Notes: generated by a model not told the origin, from the letters alone. A stretch of 64,000 nucleotides of DNA from Prochlorococcus marinus str. AS9601 (GCF_000015645.1 NC_008816.1:868001-932000), one strand, 5' to 3'. Numbered from the stretch's first letter, positions 26,454 to 38,145 are shown. Made by a program: numbers and translations.

Positions 26454-27044
26454 TTATTCAGGGTTTATTAGTTCTTTTTCTTCAATATTTTCAAAAGGAC
26501 TATAAAAATAAATAAAAGAAGAAGAAAATAGAATTAAAGAGCAAATTGCAATAAAAGGTGGAATAAAGAAATTGTAAAATTTAACTTTTTTATTTAACCC
26601 AAATCTTAATTTTCTGGGAATGTTAGTAGTAATATCAGTTTTTTTAATTTTTACTTTAGGAGATTCATTTAACTGATCAAAACAATTTATGGTGTCTGAA
26701 AGCAATGAATTACCAATCTTTAGAACTAAAGGCTTTACATTTGCTTTAGAGCTCTTGAGAACAATATTATGTATGTTTAGATTATCGGCTTTTATATCTA
26801 TTAATTGAGACTCATAAATTGGGATTTCATTTTTGATTAAAAGATTTGAATAAATATAAAAAGCATCCATAATAGGCCCTAAATGTTCAATTTTGCCTTC
26901 TATAAGTGGTTTATCAACTATGGTTAATTTCCATTGAGAAATTATAGATATTTGATCTTTATTTTCATTATTAGAATAATCTGGCAATCCGATTATTTCG
27001 AGACTTACTGAAGATTGATGAAATGACAATTTATTTTGCATCAT
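26454..27044 (-). CDS. DUF4335-family protein
   Basis: 196 aa. The first 120 residues form the DUF4335 region (S-V-S-L-E-I-I-G-L-P near the start, a G-x-I-E-H-L-x-x-I-M-D-A-F-Y segment). One membrane segment near residues 158-176 follows. DUF4335 normally lies next to DUF3038 in cyanobacteria, and that is the case here: the DUF3038 gene stops 1 base before this start. The function of the pair is unknown. Confidence 0.7.
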   Translation of the reverse strand: MMQNKLSFHQSSVSLEIIGLPDYSNNENKDQISIISQWKLTIVDKPLIEGKIEHLGPIMDAFYIYSNLLIKNEIPIYESQLIDIKADNLNIHNIVLKSSKANVKPLVLKIGNSLLSDTINCFDQLNESPKVKIKKTDITTNIPRKLRFGLNKKVKFYNFFIPPFIAICSLILFSSSFIYFYSPFENIEEKELINPE

Positions 27045-27045
27045 A

Positions 27046-27570
27046 TTAAAAATCGTATAAAAAATTCTTCAACTTTTGATAACCCTGATTTGAAATACAA
27101 AAAGATAAAATAAGCAAAAATTTTATTATAGTCTCATCATTTTCATCTTGATTTAAAAGCTTTTTCACTCTAATACTATCTACATTAAATCTCTCTTTAA
27201 TCAACTCAATAAATCTCTTATTAAAATCATTCCAAATAATTGAATTCTTTTTAATATCTTCTTTAGATTTTAGTATCTCTCTGATATAAGGATATAAATA
27301 TTTAGACATTTCAACAGTGATTTTAATTAAGGCATCGAATTCGTTTACTTTAATATTGTTGTTAACATAAGATTTTCTCAATGGATTATTATTCCTTAAT
27401 TTCCAAATAGTAATTTTATTTGGCAAAACATCATTTAAATCAAGTTTATTTGATATAGCGTAAAGAGATTGAATACCATTTAAATCAATAGTTTCTAGGA
27501 TTAATAATAATAAATCAAGCTTCTCTATAGATTGTCTTGATACCTGTTTTCCCTTAGTTAAATCTTTAAT
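27046..27570 (-). CDS. DUF3038-family protein, apparent ATT start
   Basis: The recognisable DUF3038 N-terminus (K-Q-V-S-R-Q-S-I-E-K-L-D-L-L-L-L-I-L-E-T-I-D) lies in one open frame that runs up to a TAA at 27580-27582. The later R-N-N-N-P-L-R-K-S is the family signature. No ATG, GTG or TTG exists upstream of the TTG at 27424-27426, which would delete the conserved N-terminus. I therefore place the start at ATT (27570), preceded by a GAG a few bases upstream; length 174 aa is then normal. A sequence error is the other explanation. It precedes DUF4335 by 1 base. Confidence 0.65.
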   Translation of the reverse strand: MKDLTKGKQVSRQSIEKLDLLLLILETIDLNGIQSLYAISNKLDLNDVLPNKITIWKLRNNNPLRKSYVNNNIKVNEFDALIKITVEMSKYLYPYIREILKSKEDIKKNSIIWNDFNKRFIELIKERFNVDSIRVKKLLNQDENDETIIKFLLILSFCISNQGYQKLKNFLYDF

Positions 27571-27609
27571 TGTTCTCGATTAAGATATAGGTGAATTATA
27601 ACAGTATTA

Positions 27610-27807
27610 TTAATCCATTTTTTGAAATAAAAATGAATATAACTTATCTAGTTCTTCAATAGTTAGCATTCCATAACTCCATAATAATATTGGTAATGGA
27701 GTGTTATTTTTTATAGATAATTTAATACCAAGTTCAATAGTAGATTCATCTAAACCTAATACATTAAATAAATAATTTATCATTTCTCTAGATACATAAT
27801 TATTCAT
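27610..27807 (-). CDS. DUF2949-family protein
   Basis: 65-aa soluble protein with the DUF2949 pattern L-G-L-x-x-x-x-I-x-x-x-x-K, then T-P-L-P-I-L-L-W-S-Y-G-M-L-T-I-E-E-L-D near the C-terminus. The family occurs in cyanobacteria and has no assigned role. It follows the UbiH-like gene by 5 bases on the same strand. Confidence 0.8.
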   Translation of the reverse strand: MNNYVSREMINYLFNVLGLDESTIELGIKLSIKNNTPLPILLWSYGMLTIEELDKLYSFLFQKMD

Positions 27808-27812
27808 GAATT

Positions 27813-28967
27813 TTATTTAATACTTGCATAGATTAGAGATTTAGTCATTTGATTTAGGACTAATTTTCTTGTAAAAAGAAATTTATTTAAAAGTAAAAAT
27901 GAAAATTTCCTTATTGGAAATAAAAAAACGTTACTATTAGCAAAAATTGTTATCAATGAGTCAGTTATAAAAATAGTGACGATAATATCTAAAATTCTGC
28001 TTGAAAAATACTTAAATTTAAATAATATCAATTGCAATTTAGTAATAGCAGTATTTTTATTGAAAAGATCATAAATAGTATTAACATCTCTCCAACAAGT
28101 ATTTAGACCCTGACCACCAACAGGATGAAATGTATGAAATGCATCTCCTACAAAAACTAATTTTTTAAAATTTAAAACTGGTAAATTCAAGGATAATGAA
28201 ACAGGAAAAATATTAAATTCGCCAATTATTTGATCCAACTTAAATTCATCAGGCAAGATTGTTGATAAATTATCCATTAAAAAATTCTTGTCAGAATTCA
28301 ACCTTTCAATTGCCTTTAATGTACTGGAAGTCCAAATTACTTGATATAAGTTTTTTTCTAAAGGTAATAATGCAAGTGGGCCTTCTTTTCTAAAAATTTC
28401 ATAAGCACGTTTTTCACAATGACCTCTAAGAGAAACTTTAAAAGTTAAACAAGACTGACTATAAGATTTTTTTATATCAATAAAATCTATGACTTTTTTA
28501 TCAAGTGAGTTTGCTCCTGTAGAAAAGAATTGATAATCAAATAATATTTTTTTACGTAACAATCTCTGTGGTGTCGTAAAAAAAATATTTTCATAATTAT
28601 CAATCTCTTGAAAAAATACTTTCATGAGATCCGAATGTTTAACTACCCAGCCAATATTTTCAGCAGAACTTATATCATCATCCAAGTCAGAAGTTGATAA
28701 ATTGGTAAAAGCAGAAGTTACGCTATCTGAAATTGAAAGAGTATCAAACCCAAATAAAAATGGTTCTAATTTTTCCCAAAGTCTGAATTTAGATAAGATT
28801 TTTCTCGTTGAGTGAGTAATTGCATAAGTTTTATCTTTATCAATTAATCTATCTTTTGTTAATAAATCAGTTAAAAAAATATTGCAATCAAATTTTGAAA
28901 GTGCAATTGAAAGTAATAAACCTGTAGGACCTGTTCCAACAATTTTAAAATTGAACTTATTTTTCAT
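27813..28967 (-). CDS. UbiH/Coq6-family FAD monooxygenase
   Basis: 384 aa. The FAD-binding G-x-G-P-T-G-L-L-L-S near the N-terminus, a diverged D-G motif, and the second FAD motif V-F-V-G-D-A-F-H-T-F-H-P-V-G-G-Q-G-L-N near residue 290 identify an aromatic-ring hydroxylase. In cyanobacteria a UbiH-type enzyme is thought to act in plastoquinone synthesis; a different quinone or carotenoid substrate is not excluded. Confidence 0.85.
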   Translation of the reverse strand: MKNKFNFKIVGTGPTGLLLSIALSKFDCNIFLTDLLTKDRLIDKDKTYAITHSTRKILSKFRLWEKLEPFLFGFDTLSISDSVTSAFTNLSTSDLDDDISSAENIGWVVKHSDLMKVFFQEIDNYENIFFTTPQRLLRKKILFDYQFFSTGANSLDKKVIDFIDIKKSYSQSCLTFKVSLRGHCEKRAYEIFRKEGPLALLPLEKNLYQVIWTSSTLKAIERLNSDKNFLMDNLSTILPDEFKLDQIIGEFNIFPVSLSLNLPVLNFKKLVFVGDAFHTFHPVGGQGLNTCWRDVNTIYDLFNKNTAITKLQLILFKFKYFSSRILDIIVTIFITDSLITIFANSNVFLFPIRKFSFLLLNKFLFTRKLVLNQMTKSLIYASIK

Positions 28968-28986
28968 CAGATTGTATAATTATCAA

Positions 28987-29628
28987 CTACCTATTCAGAT
29001 AAATATAGCAAATTTCTTCAAATGCTGGTCTTAATAAATAAGGGTACTCACCAACCCATAAATTAATTTCAGGAAGCCAAGCATCTGTCAAATAAAAATC
29101 TCTGTCAAAATTACGGTTATCAGATGTTATTAAACATCTAATACTCGAACCCACCCTAATTTGACTGTGCTTATTTTCCATGGGAAAACTTAATTTTTTC
29201 AAATAACCATCTTCATCTTCTAATTCAAGTACTAACCAAGTCCTTTTGTTTTCGATAACTTCTAATCGACCTTGCCTATTGGATTGTTCTCTAGAACTTT
29301 CAATCTTTTCTGTTTTATAGATATCTGATACGTAGCCATCAAATAAAGAAAAAAATTTATATTTTCTTAATTGCAAATTTTTTCTACTTGATTCGAGAAT
29401 AGGGCCCCAGATGATATACAAAAAGAAACCTACACATAGGAATAACCAGAAATTATTAGTTTGATCTCCAGTCGAACTAATAATTAATGAGATAAATCCA
29501 CCAATTGAAGAAACTATTACTCTTTGAAGAATTTTTCTCGGGTTCCCCAACGCGTACTTAAATTGACTTCCTGTACCTACTGCAGGAATAAGTTTTGAAA
29601 TTTGACTTGAATTAATTGGAATTATCAT
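28987..29628 (-). CDS. Conserved two-span membrane protein, unknown
   Basis: 213 aa. A short N-terminal tail is followed by two membrane segments (about residues 36-52 and 60-78, the latter W-L-F-L-C-V-G-F-F-L-Y-I-I-W-G-P) and a 130-residue soluble domain with beta character (W-L-V-L-E-L-E-D-E-D-G-Y-L-K-K-L-S-F-P). It looks like a cyanobacterial conserved protein, but I cannot name the family. It ends just upstream of the ubiH-like gene and begins 1 base after dapB stops; the four genes run together. Confidence 0.65.
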   Translation of the reverse strand: MIIPINSSQISKLIPAVGTGSQFKYALGNPRKILQRVIVSSIGGFISLIISSTGDQTNNFWLFLCVGFFLYIIWGPILESSRKNLQLRKYKFFSLFDGYVSDIYKTEKIESSREQSNRQGRLEVIENKRTWLVLELEDEDGYLKKLSFPMENKHSQIRVGSSIRCLITSDNRNFDRDFYLTDAWLPEINLWVGEYPYLLRPAFEEICYIYLNR

Positions 29629-29629
29629 T

Positions 29630-30478
29630 TTAAAAAATCAATTTTTCAAGTCCGTAAATTAGAGTTTCATAATTACCAATTTTTTTAATAGCCTGTAAAA
29701 CCCCTGGCATATATGCCTTTCTATCAATAGTGTCATGTTTAATTGTGTAAGTTTCACCTGGAGATCCCATAATTACTAACTGATGAGCTAATAATCCTGG
29801 TAATCGTACAGAATGTATATTAATTCCTGAATCTCTGAGCCCACCCCGTACACCTTTCAATGACTCAGACTCTTTTACTAAATTCTGATTAAATTTCTTT
29901 GGATATTCTTCAATCATTTCTGCAGTTTTTATACACGTACCACTAGGGGAATCAGCTTTTTGATTATGATGCATCTCTATCAATTCAATATTGTCATAAA
30001 ACCTCGCAGCTACTGATGCCGCCTGCTGAAGAAGAACCATACCTACTGAAAAATTAGGAATTATTGCACAACCAACCGATGCTTTCTGAGCAAAAACAGA
30101 CAAATCTTGTATTTGCGAAGGGCTTAGACCTGTAGTTCCTACTACTGGTGATACCCCATACGCAATAGCTGATCTGGTATTTTCATATACAGAATCAGGA
30201 TGAGTAAAATCAACTAGCACAGGTTTGATTTTTTCATTTCTAAAATCTTGACTAACGGAACATAAAGTCCCTTCAAAATCATTTGAAACAAAAACATCAC
30301 AATTTTTTACTTTCAATAATTCAGAAATATTTGAGCCATTGTTTTTTTCGTTTATGTCAATTGCCGCGACAAGTTCACAATCTGTAGAATTTAATACAGT
30401 ATTAACAACTTCGCTACCCATTCTGCCTAAAGCTCCGGAAACTAGTACTGGTATGGGTTTTGTAGAATTTTTAATCAT
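29630..30478 (-). CDS. dapB: 4-hydroxy-tetrahydrodipicolinate reductase
   Basis: 282 aa, a lysine/diaminopimelate pathway enzyme using NAD(P)H. The N-terminal G-A-L-G-R-M-G is the nucleotide-binding loop. The catalytic/substrate motif [12 protein letters not shown] is present, with G-T-T-G-L-S before it. Divergent from chlH with about 100 bases between starts. Confidence 0.96.
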   Translation of the reverse strand: MIKNSTKPIPVLVSGALGRMGSEVVNTVLNSTDCELVAAIDINEKNNGSNISELLKVKNCDVFVSNDFEGTLCSVSQDFRNEKIKPVLVDFTHPDSVYENTRSAIAYGVSPVVGTTGLSPSQIQDLSVFAQKASVGCAIIPNFSVGMVLLQQAASVAARFYDNIELIEMHHNQKADSPSGTCIKTAEMIEEYPKKFNQNLVKESESLKGVRGGLRDSGINIHSVRLPGLLAHQLVIMGSPGETYTIKHDTIDRKAYMPGVLQAIKKIGNYETLIYGLEKLIF

Positions 30479-30580
30479 TTTTTTTAAAAAATTTTTTTTA
30501 AAGGTTGTTACACGCTATTTATATTGCACACAATAACGTCTTTTCGTTCGTAGGCTGGTAGAAATACTTAAAGAAAATCA

Positions 30581-33500
30581 ATGTTTACGCAGGTCCGCTC
30601 AGCAAACCGCAGAGTATCTCCTGTTGAGGATAACAAACACAAAGTTGTAATAAAAGCAGTTTATGTTGTCCTTGAGCCACAATACCAAAATTCCTTAACG
30701 GAAGCTGCAAAGTCAATAAATAAGATGAATGGGCCAATAGGTATAGACCTTAGCGGCTATCTCATAGAAGAACTTAGGAATGATAGTAATTTTGAAGATT
30801 TCAAAGAAGATGTAGCTAATGCAGATATATTTGTAGCTTCTCTAATTTTCATTGAAGACCTTGCTCAAAAAGTGGTTGATGCAGTATCTCCATATAAAAA
30901 CAAACTTAAAGCATCAATTGTTTTTCCCTCCATGCCAGAGGTAATGAGATTAAATAAGTTAGGTTCATTTAGTATGGCCCAACTTGGTCAATCTAAAAGT
31001 ATTATTGGAGATTTAATAAAAAAGAAAAAAGAATCTGATGGAGCTAGTTTCCAAGATTCAATGTTGAAGTTATTAAATACACTACCTTCAATACTTAAAT
31101 ATCTACCAGTAGAAAAAGCTCAAGATGCTAGAACATTTATTCTGAGTTTTCAGTACTGGTTAGGTGGTACCACTGAAAACTTAAAAAACTTCTTGTTAAT
31201 GATTTCTGAAAAGTACGCTGTTTCAGAAATAATAAAAGATCAAATAGAAGAATTCAAAATTCAAGACCCAGAAACATTCCCAGATTTAGGAATTTGGCAT
31301 CCTCTTGCTCCTTGCATGTTTGAAAGTCTTAAAGAATATCAAAATTGGGAAAATAATAGGAAAGATATAAATCCTAAAAATGACAAAACTCCAACAATAG
31401 GTCTAGTGCTTCAAAGGAGTCATATAGTTACGGGAGATGATGCTCATTACGTTGCTGTTATTCAAGAATTGGAATATAGAGGTGCGAGGGTACTACCTAT
31501 ATTCTGTGGAGGTCTAGATTTTTCTAAACCAGTTAATGAATTTTATTATGATTCCATAAATAAGAATCAACCTATTGTAGACGGAGTTGTATCTCTAACA
31601 GGATTTGCTCTAGTTGGTGGGCCAGCAAGACAAGATCATCCTAAAGCTATTGAAGCCCTAAAAAGGTTAAACAGACCCTATATGGTTGCACTTCCATTAG
31701 TCTTTCAAACCACACAAGAATGGGAAGATAGTGATCTAGGGTTACACCCAGTTCAAGTAGCACTTCAAATTGCGATTCCAGAGCTTGATGGTGCTATTGA
31801 ACCTATTATTCTCTCAGGTCGTGATGATGCTACAGGTAAGGCGCATACGCTCCAAGATCGAGTTGATGTAATAGCTGAAAGAGCCATAAAATGGTCAACA
31901 TTAAGAGTCAAACAAAGAAAGGACAAAAAATTAGCCATCACAGTATTTAGTTTTCCACCAGACAAAGGAAATGTTGGTACGGCAGCATATTTAAATGTTT
32001 TCGGTTCAATTTATAGAGTACTCCTTGAAATGAAATCGAAAGGATATCAAATAGATGAACTCCCAAGTAATTCAAAAGAATTAATGGAAAAAGTAATTAA
32101 TAACCCTGAAGCAATGGACGGCTCTCCCGAGTTAAATATTGCTCATAAAATGTCAGTAAAAGAATACGAAGAGTTCACACCATATTCACAAAGACTTGAA
32201 GAGAATTGGGGTAAACCTCCTGGGAACCTAAATAGTGACGGACAAAATTTACTTATTTATGGAAAACATTTTGGAAATGTTTTTATAGGAGTTCAACCTA
32301 CATTCGGTTATGAAGGTGATCCCATGAGGTTACTTTATTCAAGAAGTGCCAGTCCTCATCACGGTTTTGCCGCTTATTACACTTATGTAGAAAAAATCTG
32401 GGGAGCTGATGCTGTTCTTCATTTTGGAACTCACGGATCACTTGAATTTATGCCTGGTAAACAGATGGGCATGAGTGAAACATGCTATCCGGATTCTCTC
32501 ATTGGATCTTTACCTAATTTGTATTACTATGCTGCTAATAATCCTTCTGAAGCAACAATTGCGAAGAGAAGAGGATATGCTTCAACTATTAGTTATCTGA
32601 CTCCTCCAGCAGAAAATGCAGGACTCTACAAAGGACTTAAAGAACTGAGCGAACTTGTTGGCTCTTATCAACAATTAAGAGAAAATAGTAGGGGTATTCA
32701 AATAGTTAATGCAATAGTTGAGACTTCTAAACAATGTAATCTTGACAAAGACGTTGAGCTTCCTTCAAAAGATGTAGAAGAGCTCTCAATTGATGAAAGA
32801 GATTTATTTGTTGGTAATATCTATAAACAGTTGATGGAAATTGAAAGTAGATTATTACCTTGCGGTCTTCATACTATTGGAGAAGCCCCAACAGCAGAAG
32901 AAGCTGTTGCAACTCTCGTAAATATTGCATCACTAGAGAGAGAGCAAGAGGGATTAAGATCTCTTCCTGGATTGCTAGCTGAATCCATAGGCCTAACTAT
33001 TGAACAAATTTATGATGGTAATAATAAAGGTGAACTCAAATTTGTAGAGCTCAATGAAAAAATTATTAAGACAGCAAGAGAGTCTATTTTTGCGATGGTC
33101 AACTCTTTAAAAATTGTTGATGGCAGAGTTTATTTAGAAAAATCACTACTTTCCAAACTTTTCGACTTACTTAAAGTTTTTGGGTTGAATCTACCTACCC
33201 CTTGGTTACGGGCCTGTAACTTAAATGGATTTAATGAAGTTAACCAGAAGGAATTAAACAAATTATTTGATTACTTACTTTTCTGCTTGGAACAGGTCTG
33301 TGCTGATAAAGAAATGGATAGCCTCATTAAAGCATTAGATGGGAATTATGTTTTACCTGGACCAGGTGGAGACCCTATAAGAAATCCAGGTGTTTTACCC
33401 AGTGGTAAAAATATCCATGCACTTGATCCACAATCAATCCCTACTACAGCAGCTGTAGCGGCTGCAAAGTCAGTTGTTGACAAATTAATTGAGAGACAAA

Positions 33501-34591
33501 AGGAAGAGCAAGGGACCTGGCCTGAAACAATTGCTTGTGTTTTATGGGGTACTGATAACATCAAAACTTATGGAGAATCACTTGCTCAAATCTTATGGTT
33601 TGTTGGTGTTAAACCAAAACCAGATTCTGTTGGAAGAATCAACAAATTAGAATTAATCTCTTTAGAAGAATTAGGTAGGCCAAGAATAGATGTAGTCGTT
33701 AACTGCTCAGGAGTTTTTAGAGATCTATTTATAAATCAGATGGCATTAATAGATCAAGCGGTCAAATTAGCCGCTGAGGCTGATGAACCATTGGAATCTA
33801 ATTTTGTAAGGAAGCATTCACTAGAACAAGCAGAAAAAGAAGGTACCTCTATCAGAGAGGCCTCAGCGAGAGTATTCTCTAACGCAAGTGGAAGTTACAG
33901 TTCAAATGTTAATTTAGCCGTAGAAAATTCAACATGGGAGGAAGAAAATGAATTACAAGAAATGTATTTATCACGCAAAACTTATGCTTTTAATGCTGAT
34001 AATCCAGGTGAGATGAATCAAAAAAGAGAGGTATTTGAGTCAGTAATGAAAACAGCAGATGTTACATTTCAAAACCTTGATTCCTCAGAGATTTCATTAA
34101 CAGATGTAAGTCATTATTTTGATTCAGATCCAACAAAACTGATTAAGACACTTAGAGATGACGGAAAAGAACCAAGTAGCTATATAGCAGACACTACTAC
34201 TTCTAATGCTCAAGTCAGAACACTTGGAGAAACTATCAGATTAGACTCAAGAACAAAACTTTTAAATCCTAAGTGGTATGAAGGTATGCTCAAATCTGGT
34301 TATGAAGGAGTTAGAGAACTCTCTAACAGACTTAATTACACTCTTGGTTGGAGCGCGACAAGTGGTCAAGTAGATAATTTTGTATATGAAGAAACTAATG
34401 AAACATTTATAAATGACGAAGAGATGAGGAAAAGATTAATGGATCTTAATCCTAATAGTTTCAGGAGAATTGTTGGGACTTTGCTAGAAGTCAATGGTAG
34501 GGGATATTGGGAAACTTCAGATGAGAATATAGAACAGTTGAAAGAACTATACCAAGAGGTAGAGGATAAAATCGAGGGAGTTAAAGAATAA
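30581..34591 (+). CDS. chlH: Magnesium chelatase subunit H
   Basis: 1336 aa. The large porphyrin-binding subunit of Mg chelatase, which with ChlI and ChlD inserts Mg into protoporphyrin IX. The CobN/Mg-chelatase domain with [15 protein letters not shown] is clearly seen near residue 625, along with L-R-L/P-L-P-G segments and N-P-G/R-x-G-N motifs. Length matches ChlH. It supplies substrate for later steps including AcsF. Confidence 0.97.
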   Translation: MFTQVRSANRRVSPVEDNKHKVVIKAVYVVLEPQYQNSLTEAAKSINKMNGPIGIDLSGYLIEELRNDSNFEDFKEDVANADIFVASLIFIEDLAQKVVDAVSPYKNKLKASIVFPSMPEVMRLNKLGSFSMAQLGQSKSIIGDLIKKKKESDGASFQDSMLKLLNTLPSILKYLPVEKAQDARTFILSFQYWLGGTTENLKNFLLMISEKYAVSEIIKDQIEEFKIQDPETFPDLGIWHPLAPCMFESLKEYQNWENNRKDINPKNDKTPTIGLVLQRSHIVTGDDAHYVAVIQELEYRGARVLPIFCGGLDFSKPVNEFYYDSINKNQPIVDGVVSLTGFALVGGPARQDHPKAIEALKRLNRPYMVALPLVFQTTQEWEDSDLGLHPVQVALQIAIPELDGAIEPIILSGRDDATGKAHTLQDRVDVIAERAIKWSTLRVKQRKDKKLAITVFSFPPDKGNVGTAAYLNVFGSIYRVLLEMKSKGYQIDELPSNSKELMEKVINNPEAMDGSPELNIAHKMSVKEYEEFTPYSQRLEENWGKPPGNLNSDGQNLLIYGKHFGNVFIGVQPTFGYEGDPMRLLYSRSASPHHGFAAYYTYVEKIWGADAVLHFGTHGSLEFMPGKQMGMSETCYPDSLIGSLPNLYYYAANNPSEATIAKRRGYASTISYLTPPAENAGLYKGLKELSELVGSYQQLRENSRGIQIVNAIVETSKQCNLDKDVELPSKDVEELSIDERDLFVGNIYKQLMEIESRLLPCGLHTIGEAPTAEEAVATLVNIASLEREQEGLRSLPGLLAESIGLTIEQIYDGNNKGELKFVELNEKIIKTARESIFAMVNSLKIVDGRVYLEKSLLSKLFDLLKVFGLNLPTPWLRACNLNGFNEVNQKELNKLFDYLLFCLEQVCADKEMDSLIKALDGNYVLPGPGGDPIRNPGVLPSGKNIHALDPQSIPTTAAVAAAKSVVDKLIERQKEEQGTWPETIACVLWGTDNIKTYGESLAQILWFVGVKPKPDSVGRINKLELISLEELGRPRIDVVVNCSGVFRDLFINQMALIDQAVKLAAEADEPLESNFVRKHSLEQAEKEGTSIREASARVFSNASGSYSSNVNLAVENSTWEEENELQEMYLSRKTYAFNADNPGEMNQKREVFESVMKTADVTFQNLDSSEISLTDVSHYFDSDPTKLIKTLRDDGKEPSSYIADTTTSNAQVRTLGETIRLDSRTKLLNPKWYEGMLKSGYEGVRELSNRLNYTLGWSATSGQVDNFVYEETNETFINDEEMRKRLMDLNPNSFRRIVGTLLEVNGRGYWETSDENIEQLKELYQEVEDKIEGVKE

Positions 34592-34599
34592 TAAATTTA

Positions 34600-35454
34600 T
34601 TATTTTCTGTAAATCCTATCAGCTACTTTCAGGATTTGATAATTTAGCTTGACGTTGTGAACCCTCACAATGTCAACATTAAATTGAGAACAAATACAAC
34701 TTATTGCAAGAGTTCCTATATCCCTTTCTTTTGGAATTTTCTCATTCAAAATTTCTCCTATAAATCTCTTCCTAGATGCACCTATCAAAATTGGCAAATT
34801 CCATTTTTTAAATGCATCTAAATTTCTCAAGATTTCCAAATTATGAATGATATCTTTTGAAAAACCAATTCCAGGATCCACTATTATATTTCTCTCAGAT
34901 ATATTTTTTTCTAAAGCATTCTTTATTAAATTATCAAGCGAGCACTTAACATCACTCAATACATTCTGGTAATTAGAGAGTTGATTCATATTTTGACTAT
35001 TACCACGACTATGAGTTATGACGAATGGACAATTGAATTTTGATACAACATCCAAAATTTTTATATCTCTTCTTCCTCCCGTGACATCATTTATCCAGTT
35101 AGCACCATTTAAAAGAGCTTCGTAAGCCACTTCAGAATTAAAAGTATCAATAGAAATTAAAACATCTGGAAATTCAGATTTTATTAATTTTAGATATGGG
35201 ATCAATCTTTTAATTTCTATACTAGATCCTACTTCTTCAGCCCCAGGTCTCGTACTTTGAGCACCAAGATCAATAACATCAACACCATTGCTCAAGAAAT
35301 GGTTTACTTGATCTAAAACTTTTTTTGAAGAGTTTAATTCCCCACCATCACTAAATGAATCAGGAGTTAAATTAATAACTCCCATTATTGAAGTTTTTTG
35401 GCCCCAGCCTTTTGGCCATGGATTTTTCTTATTGATAATTTGCAATTCTCGCAA
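34600..35454 (-). CDS. folP: Dihydropteroate synthase
   Basis: 284 aa. It condenses p-aminobenzoate with the pterin pyrophosphate in folate synthesis. The motifs [17 protein letters not shown] and D-P-G-I-G-F and the C-terminal S-R-K-R-F-I-G are all present. Its first 26 bases overlap the end of tpiA. It is convergent with chlH. Confidence 0.95.
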
Positions 35455-36154
35455 AACTATTTGGATCTAATGAAGCCCCCCCAACTAAAACCCCATCTAT
35501 GTCACTCATTGACATGATTTCGTCAATATTATTAGGTTTAACGGATCCTCCATATTGAATAATTACATCATCAAAACCAATTAATTTCCGAATCAAAGAA
35601 CATATCTTATTAGCATCTTCTGCCTGACATGTTTTACCAGTGCCAATAGCCCATATTGGTTCATAGGCAACAATTAAATTAGATGGATCTGTGTTTTCTA
35701 ATCCTTGTTCAACTTGTCTAGTAATAACTCTTACAGCTTCTCCTCTCTCTCTTTGTTCTAATGTTTCTCCTACACAAACTATTGGAGTAAGTCCACTTGA
35801 TTGAGCAAAAACTGCTCTTTTATTAATTTGTTCATCACTTTCACTAAAATATTTCCTTGGTTCACTATGTCCAACGATTGCATATGAGACACCATGTTCA
35901 AGAAGCATTTTTGGTGATATTTCAGCAGTAAATGCTCCTTGATCTTCCCAATGAATATTTTGACTAGAAATATCTAAATAATCAAAATCAGAATGATTAG
36001 AAAAGGTTGAAATAGCAGTAAAAGGTGGAGCAATAACTACTTTACGATCTTCATTTATATCTTTTATTAAAGGTATAAACTCTTTTAAATAAGACTTAGC
36101 CTCAGCACAAGTCATGTGCATTTTCCAATTACCAGCAATAACAGATTTTCTCAA
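35429..36154 (-). CDS. tpiA: Triose-phosphate isomerase
   Basis: 241 aa, interconverts dihydroxyacetone phosphate and glyceraldehyde 3-phosphate. The N-W-K-M start, catalytic V-G-H-S (His near residue 95), [11 protein letters not shown] (Glu near 165) and Y-G-G-S-V near 205 are all seen. Serves the Calvin cycle and glycolysis. Overlaps folP by 26 bases, an unusual coupling of unrelated pathways. Confidence 0.96.
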
Positions 36155-36206
36155 AATACTATCTCCAAGAAAATCATATTAATATATATTGAGTTTAATA
36201 GGCCAA

Positions 36207-36383
36207 TTATTCAAAAAATAATTCATTTTTTAGAAATATAACTTTATCTCCCTTATTTAATTTTCTTCCTCTCCTAGTTTCTATTAAACCATTAACTTTG
36301 ACAGAACCGGATTTAATAAAAATTTTTGCTTCTCCACCAGAAGAGACCAAATTTTTCCATTTTAAGAATTGATCTAATTTCAT
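36207..36383 (-). CDS. S4-domain RNA-binding protein
   Basis: 58 aa. The sequence M-K-L-D-Q-F-L-K-W-K-x-L-V-x-S-G-G-E-A-K, then G-S-V-K-V-N-G, T-R-R-G-R-K-L and K-G-D-K-V is a complete S4 RNA-binding domain like YbcJ/RQS1. Such stand-alone proteins bind structured RNA, often ribosomal. Upstream is tpiA (220 bases downstream on the same strand) and a divergent ABC exporter gene. Confident on domain, not on target. Confidence 0.85.
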   Translation of the reverse strand: MKLDQFLKWKNLVSSGGEAKIFIKSGSVKVNGLIETRRGRKLNKGDKVIFLKNELFFE

Positions 36384-36441
36384 TGTTTTTTATACCCAAA
36401 TATATTGATAAAGTAGGATAAATTATAAAATATATAATAAC

Positions 36442-38145
36442 TTGAGATTAATACCACCAGTCAGACCATATTCGAATAGGTTTATTAGAGGTTTTATATG
36501 CATGCTTATTTATGTAGCATGTTGGCCCTTGTTAGCTTATTTTGCTGGAAACTTAATCCCCGCGATTGGATCTGGTGACCTAACAAAAGTAACTAACATA
36601 ATAGTGAAGTCATTATTTGTATTTTTAGTTCAGAAAATTGCTCAATTTGGACAAGATGTATTCATAGCAAAACCATCTTTAGAAATTAGTGAAATAATGA
36701 GAGGAAATTTATTCAGCAAAATTCAAAAGATAGAGATGAATTCTGTTGAAAAGATTTCAGCCGGGGATATCACATATAGACTTACAGAAGATGCAGATAG
36801 AGTTAGCGAAGTTATTTATAAAACAGTGCAGGATACTATTCCGTGCATTTTACAATTGATAGCAGTTGTAATTTATATGTTTTATTTAGATTGGTCACTA
36901 ACATTATCAACATCTGTTTTAGCACCATTGATTATTCTTTCAGTTAATAGTTTTGGAAGAAGAGTTTTATCCGCATCTGAAAAAAGTCAAGAATCAACAA
37001 GTAATCTAGCAAGTTTAATAGGTGAATCTATAAATGGAATGTCGACGATAAGGTCTTTTGCTGCAGAAAAATGGATTGAGAATAGATTTCATAAAAGATT
37101 AAGTACAAATAAAAAAGCAAAATATAAAACATTAAAATTACTCGCATTTCAACATCCAGTCGTAGGATTTGTTGAAGCATTTGGAATATTAGCAATATTA
37201 GGTTTAGGAGCAGCAAGAATAAATCTTGGACTTCTAACAAGTGAAGAATTTAGTAGTTTCTTTGCTGCAATATTGATGCTTATTGATCCAATAAGCCATG
37301 TTAGTACAAATTTTAATGATTATAAACAAACAGAAGCTTCAATAAAAAGGTTGAAAAACCTAACTCTAGAACCTAACGAAGATGATAAAGAAAATTTAAA
37401 AAGGATATCCAATCTTGAAGGCAAAATAAGTTTCAAGAAAGTTAATTTCGCTTACAAAAAAGATAATCAAGTTCTTAAAAATATCAATTTAGAAGTTAAG
37501 AAAGGGGAAGTCACAGCTTTCGTTGGAGCATCTGGAGCTGGTAAAAGTACAATGTTGGCTTTGATATTAAAATTTATATCTCCAAGTAGTGGAGACATTT
37601 TTATTGATGATATAAATCTCAAATTATTAAACACAAAAGATATTAGAAAAAACATTGCATTAGTACAACAACAGCCTTTTTTATTTTCAGGAAAAATTAT
37701 TGATGTAATAAGAATGGGCAGATGTTATAGCAAAGAAGAGGTTATAGAATCAGCAAAAAAAGCAAACGCGCATAACTTTATTGAAAAGCTTCCTGAAAAA
37801 TATGAAACTAAGATAACTGAAAGAGGATCAAATTTCTCAGGAGGTCAGATCCAGAGGATCGCAATTGCAAGAGCAATACTTGGAAACCCTTCAATTCTTC
37901 TTTTAGATGAGGCCACAAGTGCGTTAGATGCAGAATCAGAATCTGAAGTCCAAGAAGGATTAAATAGGGCTATGAAAGATAGAACAGTTATTGTAATTGC
38001 TCATAGATTAGCCACTACTCAGGAGGCAAATAAAATATTTGTTTTCGATAAAGGCGAAATTATTGAAGTTGGGAAACATTTTGATTTAATCAATAAACCA
38101 GGAATTTATAAAGAATTATGTGAAAAACAATTGATTAAAAAATAA
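36442..38145 (+). CDS. ABC exporter, fused membrane and ATPase domains (MsbA-like)
   Basis: 567 aa. The first 330 residues hold about six membrane helices of an ABC_membrane domain; the rest is the nucleotide-binding domain with Walker A G-A-S-G-A-G-K-S-T (about 364), signature F-S-G-G-Q-I-Q-R, and Walker B I-L-L-L-D-E-A-T. This is a homodimeric exporter, probably for lipid or lipopolysaccharide, though the substrate is not visible. A TTG start is used because no earlier ATG is in frame. Confidence 0.88.
   Translation: MRLIPPVRPYSNRFIRGFICMLIYVACWPLLAYFAGNLIPAIGSGDLTKVTNIIVKSLFVFLVQKIAQFGQDVFIAKPSLEISEIMRGNLFSKIQKIEMNSVEKISAGDITYRLTEDADRVSEVIYKTVQDTIPCILQLIAVVIYMFYLDWSLTLSTSVLAPLIILSVNSFGRRVLSASEKSQESTSNLASLIGESINGMSTIRSFAAEKWIENRFHKRLSTNKKAKYKTLKLLAFQHPVVGFVEAFGILAILGLGAARINLGLLTSEEFSSFFAAILMLIDPISHVSTNFNDYKQTEASIKRLKNLTLEPNEDDKENLKRISNLEGKISFKKVNFAYKKDNQVLKNINLEVKKGEVTAFVGASGAGKSTMLALILKFISPSSGDIFIDDINLKLLNTKDIRKNIALVQQQPFLFSGKIIDVIRMGRCYSKEEVIESAKKANAHNFIEKLPEKYETKITERGSNFSGGQIQRIAIARAILGNPSILLLDEATSALDAESESEVQEGLNRAMKDRTVIVIAHRLATTQEANKIFVFDKGEIIEVGKHFDLINKPGIYKELCEKQLIKK

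Noticed and set aside
34587-34604. AT-only palindrome between convergent chlH and folP
   Set aside because: Low-complexity sequence; a chance palindrome is likely in such AT-rich DNA and no T-run or GC stem supports a terminator.
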